The notes under the pieces are model-generated. The model made no database searches, was not told the origin of the DNA, and worked only from the letters and a program-made list of their open reading frames with translations. 64,000 nucleotides of DNA, from NCBI RefSeq assembly GCF_945901735.1, contig NZ_CAMDLM010000004.1, positions 1 to 64,000 of the forward strand. Reading direction: 5' to 3'. Made by a program: the position numbers and the translations under genes. Numbering within the stretch: the first letter of the stretch is position 1; each line of letters starts with the position of its first letter. This DNA comes from Limnohabitans sp. Rim8 (GTDB lineage Bacteria > Pseudomonadota > Gammaproteobacteria > Burkholderiales > Burkholderiaceae_C). Positions 25,725-35,668 of the stretch are shown in pieces.

Positions 25725-27847
25725 GGTGTTTTCTCGGAGCGGCCCAGCAAACGGGCGGTCAGTTGTTCAAATTCACGGTCTACGTCCATGGTCTTGCGGT
25801 TGGACGACAAGGCCAAGCTCGCTTGGGCACCCGCGCCCTGGGGCGACAGCCAAACCCACAGGCGACGGTCCCGAACATACAGCATGGCAAAAATACCCAT
25901 GATCAAAAAGGCACAGCCCAAGTACACGATGGACTGGCCCGGCGCTCTGGCCACCTGGAACACGCTGGCTTGCACCTGCTTGAAGTCTTTCAGCAAAAAC
26001 GTCATGGGCGCGGAGTAAAACGGCGCGTCAGACAGGGCCAGCACAGCTTGCGACATGAAGCCCTGCACTTTGTCGGCAGGCAAAGGTTGGGCTGCGGCTT
26101 GCTCGCGCGCCACGGCATCCAACTCGAGCAAGGTGCCGTTCAAAATGCGCACAAACATCTCGCCTGCGCGGGCGCGTTCGGCCTCGGGCACATTGGCCTC
26201 CAGAAAATCTGCCAAGGCCTGCAGGCCCGCTACTTTTTGGCCCTTGACTTCTTCTTTGCCTGCAAACAAGCCCAAAGCACGCTCAGCCGAATAGGCCAGT
26301 TGCTGGGTCAATTCGGGTCGTTGGGGGTCCACCGCTTGGCGGGCATAACGCTGCACCGCACGCGCACGCAGCTCGGGCGTTTCAAGGGCAGCACGCAATC
26401 GGATGAAACCGGTCAACTCGCCGTTTTCATCGGCCGGGGGGCGCAGGTAGCGGTAAGGCTCACTGGGCGCCTCGCGCATGCCCAGCAAGAACACCGGCAC
26501 GCCGTCACCTGCATCCACCGGCAACATGTAGTTGTTGTATTCACGGGCTTGGCCCGCCGCATCACGCAGTTTGTAGCTGACGCTGGGGCCCACATTGCGC
26601 AGGTCTTTGGTCTGGGTGGTTTTGTTACCCGCCCCCAAACGCTCATCGATGGCGCTGCGCAAATCCACCTTGCGCACATCCACCGCTGTGCCTGTGGGGC
26701 CTTCACCTTCCGACATGTTCTCGACATTGATGACGCGCAACCCGGTGAACTCCAAGCTCAATTTTTCGTTGCCATTGGTCAGGTCGGTGCTGCCGCCAAT
26801 GGTGCCTTCCACCTCAAAAGACTGGGTGGCCACCCCCATGGGCACGGCCTGCAGCTTGACGCTGGAGCCGCCGTCGTCAAAGCTGGACTGGTAAATGTTG
26901 ATGCCCTTGAAGCTGGCCGGGTGGTTCACCTCAACACGCGCTTCCTTTTTCTCGCCCGTGGCCTTGTCGTGGATGATGATGTCGCTGGCAAAAAGCTTGG
27001 GCATGCCCGTCGAGTAGTACTCGACGATGAATTTTTTCAGCTCAATGACAAAGGGCAGCTCCTGCAGCAAGATGCCGTTGGACTGGTTCAGGATGGCGGT
27101 GCCCGACGCGGTGTCTTCGGCCACCAACAAATTGGCGCGAAACGCCGGGTTGCGCTCGGACAGGCGGTGCTGCGCGGGCACATCGGCGATCAGGCCGCCG
27201 CCGTTGTAGATTTCCTTGCCGCCAAACCACATCTGGGCGCGAACAGCCAAGTCGCCATCGAGCAAGCCCCCCACACACACCAGCACGATGGCCGAATGCG
27301 CCGCGATGTAGCCCATTTTGTTGGCCGCACCCGCCTTGGCCGCCAGCATCCAGCCCTTGCCCGCCGGGGTGTCCCGCTCTTGCAGCTTGACCTTCCAGCC
27401 GCCCGTGGCCAGCAGGGCCCCAAGGCGCTTGGCCGCAGCCTCGGGCGTCTCGTTCAAATGGCCTTCGGCCTTGTGATGAAAAGCCTTGAGGCTTTGCTCG
27501 CGGATGTTTTCCTTGTAGTTCTTCAGGTCCACCAGAATCTTGGGCGCGTTGCGGGCAATGCACAGGCTGGTGCTGAGCACCAGGAAAGCCAAAATCAACA
27601 AGAACCACCAGGCGCTGTAAACACTGTTGAGATTGAGGGTGGCAAACAACTCGGCCCAAAACGGCCCGAACTGGTTGATGTAGTTGTTGGTTGGCTCGTT
27701 TTGCTTGAGCACCGTGCCGATCACCGAGGCGATGCAAATGATCGTCAGCAAGGAAATGGCAAACCGCATCGACGACAGCAATTCGATCACGGCCTGCCCT
27801 CGGGGCGAGCTGCGCTCGGATTCAGGGTGGGATGCAACAGTCGTCAT
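25721..27847 (-). CDS. resB: System II cytochrome c biogenesis protein ResB
   Basis: ResB is the partner of CcsB in heme delivery to apocytochrome c. The 708-residue protein has three N-terminal membrane helices (around residues 30-190), a large periplasmic domain, and a last helix near residues 640-660 (IVYLGCAFLIMGIFAMLYV). Segments such as SMRFAISLLTIICIASVIGT and KMGYIAAHSAIVLVCVGG are typical of the family. It is first of the resB-ccsB pair; about 200 bp separate it from the upstream cytochrome c4 gene. Confidence 0.93.
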   Translation of the reverse strand: MTTVASHPESERSSPRGQAVIELLSSMRFAISLLTIICIASVIGTVLKQNEPTNNYINQFGPFWAELFATLNLNSVYSAWWFLLILAFLVLSTSLCIARNAPKILVDLKNYKENIREQSLKAFHHKAEGHLNETPEAAAKRLGALLATGGWKVKLQERDTPAGKGWMLAAKAGAANKMGYIAAHSAIVLVCVGGLLDGDLAVRAQMWFGGKEIYNGGGLIADVPAQHRLSERNPAFRANLLVAEDTASGTAILNQSNGILLQELPFVIELKKFIVEYYSTGMPKLFASDIIIHDKATGEKKEARVEVNHPASFKGINIYQSSFDDGGSSVKLQAVPMGVATQSFEVEGTIGGSTDLTNGNEKLSLEFTGLRVINVENMSEGEGPTGTAVDVRKVDLRSAIDERLGAGNKTTQTKDLRNVGPSVSYKLRDAAGQAREYNNYMLPVDAGDGVPVFLLGMREAPSEPYRYLRPPADENGELTGFIRLRAALETPELRARAVQRYARQAVDPQRPELTQQLAYSAERALGLFAGKEEVKGQKVAGLQALADFLEANVPEAERARAGEMFVRILNGTLLELDAVAREQAAAQPLPADKVQGFMSQAVLALSDAPFYSAPMTFLLKDFKQVQASVFQVARAPGQSIVYLGCAFLIMGIFAMLYVRDRRLWVWLSPQGAGAQASLALSSNRKTMDVDREFEQLTARLLGRSEKTP

Positions 27848-27907
27848 GGGGTGTTCAAAAAAGAAGCCAGCATAGAAATGGCGGGACAGGGCCCGCCAGA
27901 AACGTTC

Positions 27908-27927
27908 AAGGCCGGAAAACCGGCCTT
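27908..27927. terminator. Hairpin between cytochrome c4 gene and resB
   Basis: AAGGCCGG and CCGGCCTT form a perfect 8-bp stem around AAAA. On the minus strand it lies about 120 bp after the cytochrome c4 stop and 60 bp before the resB start. No long U-run follows in either direction, so it is either a weak terminator or an mRNA-stabilising or attenuating hairpin. Confidence 0.4.
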
Positions 27928-28046
27928 GGTGCTTGTCATATCAGCCGATTCTTAATTATGTGCTAGGGCAGTGCCCTTGACCTTAAACCCCCTGAAGTTC
28001 ACAGGGCAAAACGGACACGTGCCCAGGTCATCACCCGGCCCAACAA

Positions 28047-28679
28047 TCAGCGCAGACCCGCGATGTAGTCCGACACCGCCTTGATTTCGCGGTCGTTCAT
28101 CTTGGCGGCGACCTGCGTCATTTGCAGGTTGTTCTTGCGCACGCCTTCACGGAACATCACCAATTGGCCCGCGGTGTAGTCAGCGTGCTGACCCGACAGC
28201 CGGGGGTACTGCGAAGGCATGCCCGCGCCATTGGGCGAATGGCAGCTCGCGCAAGCGGCGATTTGGCGGTCAGGGATGCCACCACGGTAAATGCGCTCAC
28301 CCCAAGCCACGGTTTCTTTGGCGTTGGCAAACCCAGGTTTGGCTTGCTTGGAAGCCAACCAGAAAGCGATGTTGCGCATGTCTTCAGGGCTGAGGGCAGC
28401 GACCATGCCGCTCATGACGGCGTTGGCACGTTTGCCCGATTTGTACTCTTGCAGTTGCTTGAGCAAATACTCAGGGTGTTGCTGGGCCAACTTCGGGTTG
28501 GCTGGCGTGCTGGAGTTGCCATCTGCCGCATGGCAAGCCACACAAGCTTGGCTGAAAATGGCTTCGCCTTTGGCCAGGTCGGGTTTGGCGGATTGCGGCG
28601 CAGGGCCGGCAGCCAAGGCAGAACCGGCCACCAAAGCGGCTGACAGGGCGGTGGTCAAGAGAGAGAAAATCGACTTCAT
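28047..28679 (-). CDS. Diheme cytochrome c4
   Basis: The protein is a periplasmic electron carrier with two c-type hemes, usually feeding terminal oxidases. The 210-residue precursor has a signal peptide (first 24 residues) and two tandem cytochrome domains with heme sites at Cys46-Cys49-His50 (CVACH) and Cys143-Cys146-His147 (CASCH). Met ligands lie in the SGMVAAL and LQMTQVAAKM regions. The ATG at 28679 is chosen so that the signal peptide begins at MKSIFS. It lies upstream of resB-ccsB, the machinery that attaches its hemes. Confidence 0.93.
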   Translation of the reverse strand: MKSIFSLLTTALSAALVAGSALAAGPAPQSAKPDLAKGEAIFSQACVACHAADGNSSTPANPKLAQQHPEYLLKQLQEYKSGKRANAVMSGMVAALSPEDMRNIAFWLASKQAKPGFANAKETVAWGERIYRGGIPDRQIAACASCHSPNGAGMPSQYPRLSGQHADYTAGQLVMFREGVRKNNLQMTQVAAKMNDREIKAVSDYIAGLR

Positions 28680-28766
28680 GGCGTAATCCAAGAGTTGGCG
28701 CAAAACCCAAGGATTCTACAATGAGGTCTGCGTCAGTTTCCTGACGGCCCAAGGTATCCCTGATTT

Positions 28767-29558
28767 ATGAGCTCCCGCCCCCATGTTCGCGTTCCTGCAA
28801 GCCCCCCCAAAGCCGCCAAAGCCAGTCCGGCCGTGGTTTCGGCGGCGCGCAACAACCCCGCAGTTGTCACGCCCATGGGCTGGATGCACACCGCCCGTTT
28901 TTTGACCACCGCCGCGCAACTGCACCACCTGCCCGCGATGGACGCGCCCGAAATCGCCTTTGTGGGCCGCTCCAACGCGGGCAAGTCCACCTGCATCAAC
29001 ACCCTGACGCAAAAAAAGCAGCTCGCCTTTGCCTCCAAAAAACCCGGCCGAACCCAGCACATCAACCTGTTCGCTTTAGGCAAACAAGGCATCACCGACA
29101 CCGTGCTGGCCGATTTGCCCGGTTACGGTTATGCCGCTGTGGCCAAGATGGACAAGTTGCGTTGGCAGCAAGTCATGGCCAACTATTTGGTCAGCCGCGA
29201 AAACCTCAAGGGCATCGTCATGATGTGCGACCCGCGCCACGGCCTGACCGAACTCGACGACATCCTGCTGGAAGTGATCCGTCCGCGTGTTGAAGAAGGC
29301 CTGAAGTTCCTGATCATCTTGACCAAAGCCGACAAGCTCACCCGCGCCGAACAAGCCAAAGCCTTGTCGATTGCGCGTCTGCAGGCCGGTGGCGGTGAAG
29401 TCAAACTTTTTTCAGCCCTGAAAAAACAAGGCGTGGACGAAGTGGCCCAACTGCTGTGGGACTGGACCCACTCGGCCGAAGACGCCGCCCCGGCTCCGGC
29501 GCACTCCGAACCACCCGAAGCAGAACCCGAAGCAGAACCCGAAGCCCTGGACGAGTGA
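28767..29558 (+). CDS. engB: Ribosome biogenesis GTPase EngB (YihA/YsxC)
   Basis: EngB is an essential GTPase that takes part in late assembly of the large ribosomal subunit. The 263-residue protein has G1 GRSNAGKS (residues 67-74), the G2 threonine in GRTQHI, G3 DLPGYG, G4 TKAD and a G5-like SALKK. It is longer than typical EngB at both ends: about 40 extra residues precede the domain, and the tail is acidic (repeated PEAE units). It is divergent from the cytochrome c4 gene and followed 50 bp later by a hydrolase. Confidence 0.94.
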   Translation: MSSRPHVRVPASPPKAAKASPAVVSAARNNPAVVTPMGWMHTARFLTTAAQLHHLPAMDAPEIAFVGRSNAGKSTCINTLTQKKQLAFASKKPGRTQHINLFALGKQGITDTVLADLPGYGYAAVAKMDKLRWQQVMANYLVSRENLKGIVMMCDPRHGLTELDDILLEVIRPRVEEGLKFLIILTKADKLTRAEQAKALSIARLQAGGGEVKLFSALKKQGVDEVAQLLWDWTHSAEDAAPAPAHSEPPEAEPEAEPEALDE

Positions 29559-29608
29559 GTCCAAGCAGTTGACAGCAACTGGATCGCCGCCACGCAAGGA
29601 GTGCCCCC

Positions 29609-30580
29609 GTGTCAACATCCCCGACCGACATTGAGACCTGGCAGCAGGACCTGCCCCACGGCATCACCCTGAGCTGCCGCGCCTGCGGCAAACGGGGCCG
29701 TCCCGTGCTGATTTTCCTGCATGGCTTTCCGGAAGCCGCCTGGGTTTGGGACCCTTTGCTGGTCCACTTTTCCAAACCCGAAAACGGCGGCTACCGCTGC
29801 GTGGCCCCCAACCTGCGCGGCTATGAACGCTCCAGCGCCCCAGAAGATGTCAAGGCCTACCGGGCCAAGCACCTGGTGCAAGACATTGTGGCCCTGATCG
29901 GCCTGGAATCGGGCCTGGCCCCATTGGCCGCTTTGGTGGCCCATGATTGGGGCGGCGCGGTGGCCTGGAGCCTGGCCAACCAGCACCCCGACCTTCTGCG
30001 CCAAATGGTCATCGTCAACTCGCCGCATCCCGGTCCTTTTCTCAAAGCCCTGCAAAGTCACGCAGCGCAACAAGCGGCCAGCGCGTACATGAACTTTCTG
30101 GTGCAGCCCGATGCGGCAGCGCAACTGGCGGCCAACGATTTTGAACGCTTGCTGGGTTTTCTGGACGGAAACGACCGTTCACTGACCTCGCTCACGCAGC
30201 CACCGGGTGACCTCACCCACGCAGCCGCCCGCTGGCTCACCCCTGAAATCAAAGAACGCTACCGGCAGACCTGGCGACATGGCCTGCAAGGTGGGCTGAA
30301 CTATTACCGGGCCTCACCCCTGCGCCCCGCTACGGCGCAAGACCCGGGCGCATCGGCGGTTCAGATCCCGCCAGAAGCCCTGCACATCGGTGTGCCCACG
30401 CTGGTGCTGTGGGCACAAGACGATGTGGCCTTGTTGCCCTGCCTGACCGAAGGCCTGGCGCAGCATGTGCCCGATCTGAAACTGGTGCCCATCGCCCAAG
30501 CCACCCACTGGGTGGTGCATGAAAAACCCGAGCAGGTGATCCGTGAAATCACCGGTTTCCTTGCGCCCTTGCTTCAATAA
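29609..30580 (+). CDS. Alpha/beta hydrolase, epoxide hydrolase-like
   Basis: The 323-residue protein has the features of soluble epoxide hydrolases and haloalkane dehalogenases: the oxyanion motif HGFPEAAWVWDP, the nucleophile elbow VAHDWGGAVAW with an aspartate nucleophile, an Asp in LWAQDDVALL, and the catalytic His in ATHWVVHEKP. An Asp nucleophile with a following Trp suggests epoxide hydrolysis, but haloacid or ester substrates cannot be excluded. It may be co-transcribed with engB. Its 3' end overlaps the convergent lpxL gene by 7 bp. Confidence 0.82.
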   Translation: MSTSPTDIETWQQDLPHGITLSCRACGKRGRPVLIFLHGFPEAAWVWDPLLVHFSKPENGGYRCVAPNLRGYERSSAPEDVKAYRAKHLVQDIVALIGLESGLAPLAALVAHDWGGAVAWSLANQHPDLLRQMVIVNSPHPGPFLKALQSHAAQQAASAYMNFLVQPDAAAQLAANDFERLLGFLDGNDRSLTSLTQPPGDLTHAAARWLTPEIKERYRQTWRHGLQGGLNYYRASPLRPATAQDPGASAVQIPPEALHIGVPTLVLWAQDDVALLPCLTEGLAQHVPDLKLVPIAQATHWVVHEKPEQVIREITGFLAPLLQ

Positions 30581-31440
30581 AAGCCCGGCTCAGCTTCGGG
30601 CCGAGTCTTGAAGCGCTTGTGCACCCAGTAATACTGCTCGGGCATGGTGCGCACCCAGTCGGCCAACAAGGCGTTCATGCGGGCGGTGTCTTGCACCAGG
30701 TCGGCGCTCGGGAAATCGGTCAGCGGCGCATGCACTGATATGTCATACCCCTGCGGCGTCATGCGCGTGACCACCGGCACCACGCGCGCACCCACCACCT
30801 TGGACAAACGCGACAGCGAAGGCACAGTGGCGGCTTGTTCGACCCCCATGAAGGGCACAAAAATAGATTCGCTGCGGCCAAAATCCATGTCAGGTGACAA
30901 GTGCAAGGGTTCGCCTTTTTTGAGGCGCGTCAAAATTTGCCGCATGCCTTCATGCCGAAAGTACGGCCGCACATTGCCCGAGCGCTCGCGCCCTTGGCGC
31001 ACCAAGGCATCGACCGCCGGATTGGACTGCCCGACAAAAATGAACGCGATCGGCCCGGGGACATCCAGGGAGACTGCCAGGCCACCGGCATCCAGCCCCA
31101 CAAAATGCGGGGCAAACACCACCAATGGCCCCGGCTGTTTCAAGGCTTGCAGATCCCCTACCCAGCGCAGGCGTTGCCGCACCAGTGCCTCAGGCGCATG
31201 CCAAAGCCAAGAACGGTCCAGCACCGACTGGCCAAACACCACAAAATGGCGGTAAGCCAGCGCCTCACGCTCCGGCTCGGACAACTCGGGCATGCACTTT
31301 TGCAAATTAATGGCCACAACGCGGCGGCGCTGACGGGCCAGGTGCCACAGCAACCAACCCAAACCATGACCCACCGCACGCAACCACGGCAACGGCATGC
31401 GCGCCAACAAACGCATAACAAAGATCAACAAATTCAGCAT
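30574..31440 (-). CDS. Lipid A biosynthesis acyltransferase, LpxL/HtrB family (copy 1)
   Basis: Members of this family add a secondary acyl chain to lipid A at the inner membrane. The 288-residue protein has an N-terminal membrane helix, the acyltransferase motif HX4D as HFVGLD (in VVFAPHFVGLDAGG), then the GQSNPAVDALVRQGRER block and the DMDFGRSESIFVPFMG motif. The C-terminal YYWVHKRFKTRPE is the family ending. The gene starts 16 bp after the stop of the second copy, so both come from one transcript. The start at 31440 leaves the hydrophobic anchor intact. Confidence 0.9.
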   Translation of the reverse strand: MLNLLIFVMRLLARMPLPWLRAVGHGLGWLLWHLARQRRRVVAINLQKCMPELSEPEREALAYRHFVVFGQSVLDRSWLWHAPEALVRQRLRWVGDLQALKQPGPLVVFAPHFVGLDAGGLAVSLDVPGPIAFIFVGQSNPAVDALVRQGRERSGNVRPYFRHEGMRQILTRLKKGEPLHLSPDMDFGRSESIFVPFMGVEQAATVPSLSRLSKVVGARVVPVVTRMTPQGYDISVHAPLTDFPSADLVQDTARMNALLADWVRTMPEQYYWVHKRFKTRPEAEPGFY

Positions 31441-31456
31441 GATTTGTGAGGGCTGC

Positions 31457-32284
31457 TCAGGTCTGCCTGGGGGTTTTGTAGCGGGCATATCCCCAGACGT
31501 ATTGCGATGGGCACTGCAGGATCAGCGACTCCATGGCCTGGTTGATCTGCACCACGGCGGTGTCCAGGTCAACCGACAGTTCGTGGCTCAGCGCCTGGGT
31601 GTGCAAGCGGTAACCGCGCCCCCAAGACAAGCGCTCGCCCCAGATGAGCACCACACGGGCGCTGGTTTGCAAGGCCAAACGCGCCGCCAAAGTCATGGTG
31701 TAAGCCGGTTGGCCAAAAAACGGGGCCCACTGGCCCATGCCCTCGGGCGGCACCTGATCAGGCAACAAACCCACGGCGCGGCCTGAGCGCAAGGCCTTGA
31801 TCATTTGGCGCACCCCCGCCAAGGTGGTGGGCACCGCCTCCAGACCGGGTCTTTGGCGGGCCAAGGTCATCACTTCTCCCAATCCGGCATGGCGCGCAGG
31901 ACGGTAAAGCACCGTCAAAGGGCCTTGCAGTTCAGAAAAGCGCAGCGCCAGTGCCTGCGCTGTGATTTCAAAACAGCCCATGTGCGGGGTCAAAAAAAGC
32001 ACCCCTTGTCCGCTGGCATAGGCGTCTAAAGCGGCGCGGTCATCGTCCCAGAACAGTGGCGGGGTTTGGCCCAACCACAAACGAGGCAACTCGGCAGACA
32101 TGCGCCCAGCCTGCCCCACAGCCCGCCACACCGTGCCCCAGTCCAAGCCCGCTTGGCGGGCATTGTCCAGAAAACGGCTTCTGTAGCTTCCCGAATAGAA
32201 CCAGGCCAGCCACCCCCCCATGCTGCCCAGCAGATGCAGTAACCACAGAGGCCAACGGGAAAAGATACGGAACCAAAAAAGCAT
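31457..32284 (-). CDS. Lipid A biosynthesis acyltransferase, LpxL/HtrB family (copy 2)
   Basis: This 275-residue paralogue is encoded first in the pair. It has an N-terminal hydrophobic segment (WPLWLLHLLGSMGGWLAWF), the HX4E form of the acyltransferase motif (HMGCFE in FLTPHMGCFEI), the PARHAGLGEVMTLARQR block, and a QVPPEGMGQWAPFFGQPAY segment in place of the DMDFG motif of copy 1. The two copies are clearly divergent, so they probably differ in acyl chain or acceptor position. The ATG at 32284 is chosen because it directly precedes the membrane anchor. In many relatives metK lies divergent here; it is not present. Confidence 0.88.
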   Translation of the reverse strand: MLFWFRIFSRWPLWLLHLLGSMGGWLAWFYSGSYRSRFLDNARQAGLDWGTVWRAVGQAGRMSAELPRLWLGQTPPLFWDDDRAALDAYASGQGVLFLTPHMGCFEITAQALALRFSELQGPLTVLYRPARHAGLGEVMTLARQRPGLEAVPTTLAGVRQMIKALRSGRAVGLLPDQVPPEGMGQWAPFFGQPAYTMTLAARLALQTSARVVLIWGERLSWGRGYRLHTQALSHELSVDLDTAVVQINQAMESLILQCPSQYVWGYARYKTPRQT

Positions 32285-32572
32285 AGGGGGGTGATTTTGC
32301 CTTGAACCGGAGACGCTGCGGCTGGCACGACAGCCAACATGTGCCGCCCGCCTTCGAAACAATGGCCCATTGGGCGCATGTCAAGGTCATCACCCACCCA
32401 TTGGTCTTGATGGGCATTCACCCGTCAATGGGGGTCTTTCTCATCGACTTGGCTCAAAAAATCAAGCTATTTAAGGGCGACATCAGCACCGACATGGTTT
32501 GCGGCGCTCTCTTGGACCGCTCAAAAGACACCGACACACCCTGCCCGCTTCGCCAGTAAAAAAGGCCCTGGA
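32285..32572. other. Interval without a convincing gene, before groES
   Basis: The stretch between the lpxL pair and the groES promoter contains one open frame on the plus strand (about 85 codons ending at 32559). I recognise no domain in it, and it has no clear ribosome-binding site or typical codon pattern. It may be the decayed remains of an earlier gene or simply spacer with the lpxL promoter on the minus strand. Confidence 0.5.
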
Positions 32573-32599
32573 CTTGAAATGTGCGAAAAAGCCCTTATC
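32573..32599 (+). promoter_or_regulatory. Sigma-32-like heat-shock promoter of groES-groEL
   Basis: CTTGAAA at 32573-32579 and CCCTTATC at 32592-32599 are separated by 12 bp. They match the heat-shock sigma factor consensus (CTTGAAA, CCCCATnT) in sequence and spacing, with two changes in the -10 part. The CIRCE operator starts immediately downstream, so transcription would begin inside it. Confidence 0.65.
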
Positions 32600-32600
32600 A

Positions 32601-32627
32601 TTAGCACTCGAAGGAGTTGAGTGCTAA
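32601..32627. promoter_or_regulatory. CIRCE operator (HrcA site)
   Basis: TTAGCACTC, nine bases, GAGTGCTAA is an exact match to the CIRCE consensus. The repressor HrcA binds it and shuts off chaperonin genes until heat shock. It stands 84 bp before the groES start. Combined with the sigma-32-like promoter this gives dual control, which is known in some betaproteobacteria. Confidence 0.97.
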
Positions 32628-32710
32628 CAACGCCCCTCCTCAGATTTCATCAACACCCTTTTTCAGGTGTTTTTGTTTTTTTAACCCTTGTTTCAAATCC
32701 AGGAGATTCC

Positions 32711-32998
32711 ATGAAACTGCGTCCTTTGGGCGATCGCGTGATCGTCAAGCGTATCGAAAGCGAAACCAAAACAGCCTCGGGCATCGTGATCCCCGATTCC
32801 GCTGCAGAAAAGCCCGATCAAGGTGAAGTCTTGGCCATCGGCCCTGGCAAAGCCAACGACAAAGGCGACATCAAAGCCCTGAGCGTGAAAGTCGGCGACC
32901 GCGTGTTGTTCGGCAAGTACAGCGGCCAGACCGTCAAGGTCGACGGCGACGAGCTGTTGGTCATGAAAGAAGAAGACCTGTTTGCGGTAGTGGAATAA
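32711..32998 (+). CDS. groES: Co-chaperonin GroES
   Basis: GroES caps the GroEL folding chamber. The 95-residue protein starts [14 protein letters not shown] and contains the mobile loop [24 protein letters not shown] and the closing [17 protein letters not shown], all at standard positions. An AGGAGA site precedes the ATG at 32711. It is the first gene of the groES-groEL operon, regulated by the heat-shock promoter and CIRCE upstream. Confidence 0.98.
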   Translation: MKLRPLGDRVIVKRIESETKTASGIVIPDSAAEKPDQGEVLAIGPGKANDKGDIKALSVKVGDRVLFGKYSGQTVKVDGDELLVMKEEDLFAVVE

Positions 32999-33004
32999 CT
33001 TGCG

Positions 33005-33046
33005 GGACAGCGCGAACGACGCGCGAAGCGCCCGTTCGCTCTGTCC
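33005..33046 (+). promoter_or_regulatory. Intercistronic hairpin between groES and groEL
   Basis: GGACAGCGCGAACG (33005-33018) and CGTTCGCTCTGTCC (33033-33046) pair over 13 of 14 positions. The loop is short and no U-run follows. It begins 7 bp after the groES stop and ends 33 bp before the groEL start, so it may set the ratio of the two mRNAs or stabilise one part. Confidence 0.6.
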
Positions 33047-33058
33047 TCAACCGATTAA

Positions 33059-34729
<1,671 letters not shown>

Positions 34730-34779
34730 TTGCCCTGTCTGCCTGGACTGAGGGTTTGCGCCCTCACCCAGCCAAACAT

Positions 34780-34815
34780 AAGCCCCGCAAGGTTCGCGCC
34801 TTGCGGGGCTTTTTT
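34780..34815 (+). terminator. Rho-independent terminator after groEL
   Basis: AAGCCCCGCAAGG and CCTTGCGGGGCTT form a 13-bp GC-rich stem around a six-base loop, and a run of six T follows (34810-34815). It ends the groES-groEL operon. Confidence 0.93.
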
Positions 34816-34891
34816 CATGGCGGCAGTTCTAGGCCTGCGCTGGAAGGGAGCGCTACAAACACGCGGTGCCGATCGCTCTCGCCTAAAGAGC

Positions 34892-35656
34892 TCACAGGGC
34901 CGCAGCCTCGATCTTCACCACCCAATAAGCGCCTTTATCCTGTACCGCTTGAAAGCGCACTTTTTGGCCAACTTGCAAGGCGCCAACTTGTCTCGGGTCC
35001 TTGACCTGAAACACCATGCTCATGGGCGGCATGTCCAGATTCTTGATCTCGCCGTGCTTGAGCGCCACCTTGCCCGCAGCCTTGTCGATGCGCCGCACCT
35101 CGGCTGTGGCCCAAGGCAAAGCGGCAGCGTCATCGCTTACGCGTTGCAGGCCGTCACGCTGCGCCATGCGGCGCAGCCCCGGGTAGTGTTGAAAGCTTTT
35201 CGTGCTGCCATCTTTTTTTACCAACAGCACGTCGTAGGCGTCTTTGCGGCCCTTGTACTCGGGGCCGTCCATGCCGGGACTGCCAATCGGCATGCCCGGC
35301 ACCGACAAACCCAAAGCCGCTGGCCGCTCCTTGAGCAGGCGGTGAATGTCGGCAGCGGGCACATGGCCCTCGATCACGTAGCCGCCCACGCTGGCGGTGT
35401 GGCAAGAGCCGAGCTGCTCGGGCATGCCCAGGCGCTTGCGGGCGGCGGTGTTGCCCACGTCGCGCACCTCGACCTTGAAACCGCTGGCCTGCAGGTGTTC
35501 CACCCACAAGTGGCAGCAGCCGCAGTTGGGGTCTTTCCAGACCTGCACGTTGGTGGCCTGCGCCAGCGCGGTGCGCTCAAAACCGGTGAGGGCCAACACG
35601 GCAGCCGCTGCCAGCCAATGCCGCCGAGGCAAGGTGGTGGATTGGGCATTTTTCAT
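34892..35656 (-). CDS. Secreted DUF411 protein fused to a CusF-like copper-binding domain
   Basis: The 254-residue protein has a signal peptide ending near ALAQA. A DUF411 domain follows (about residues 35-165) with Cys45, Cys47 and Cys48 in PNCGCCHLW and later GSCHTASVGGYVIEGHVP. A CusF-like OB-fold completes it (about 185-252). DUF411 and CusF proteins are both tied to periplasmic copper/silver handling. The CusF part keeps His201, Met212 and Met214, the positions of the CusF metal ligands, but the stacking tryptophan is replaced by Met209. A cupredoxin gene lies just upstream on the same strand. A role in copper binding is inferred. Confidence 0.82.
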   Translation of the reverse strand: MKNAQSTTLPRRHWLAAAAVLALTGFERTALAQATNVQVWKDPNCGCCHLWVEHLQASGFKVEVRDVGNTAARKRLGMPEQLGSCHTASVGGYVIEGHVPAADIHRLLKERPAALGLSVPGMPIGSPGMDGPEYKGRKDAYDVLLVKKDGSTKSFQHYPGLRRMAQRDGLQRVSDDAAALPWATAEVRRIDKAAGKVALKHGEIKNLDMPPMSMVFQVKDPRQVGALQVGQKVRFQAVQDKGAYWVVKIEAAAL

Positions 35657-35668
35657 GGCGTGTCTCCT

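Noticed and set aside
25763..27955. Open frame of about 730 codons opposite resB
   Set aside because: Antisense shadow of resB; low-complexity Gln/His/Arg composition and no domain.
32302..32559. Small open frame before groES
   Set aside because: No ribosome-binding site, no recognised domain, and partly overlapping the lpxL promoter region; treated as non-coding.
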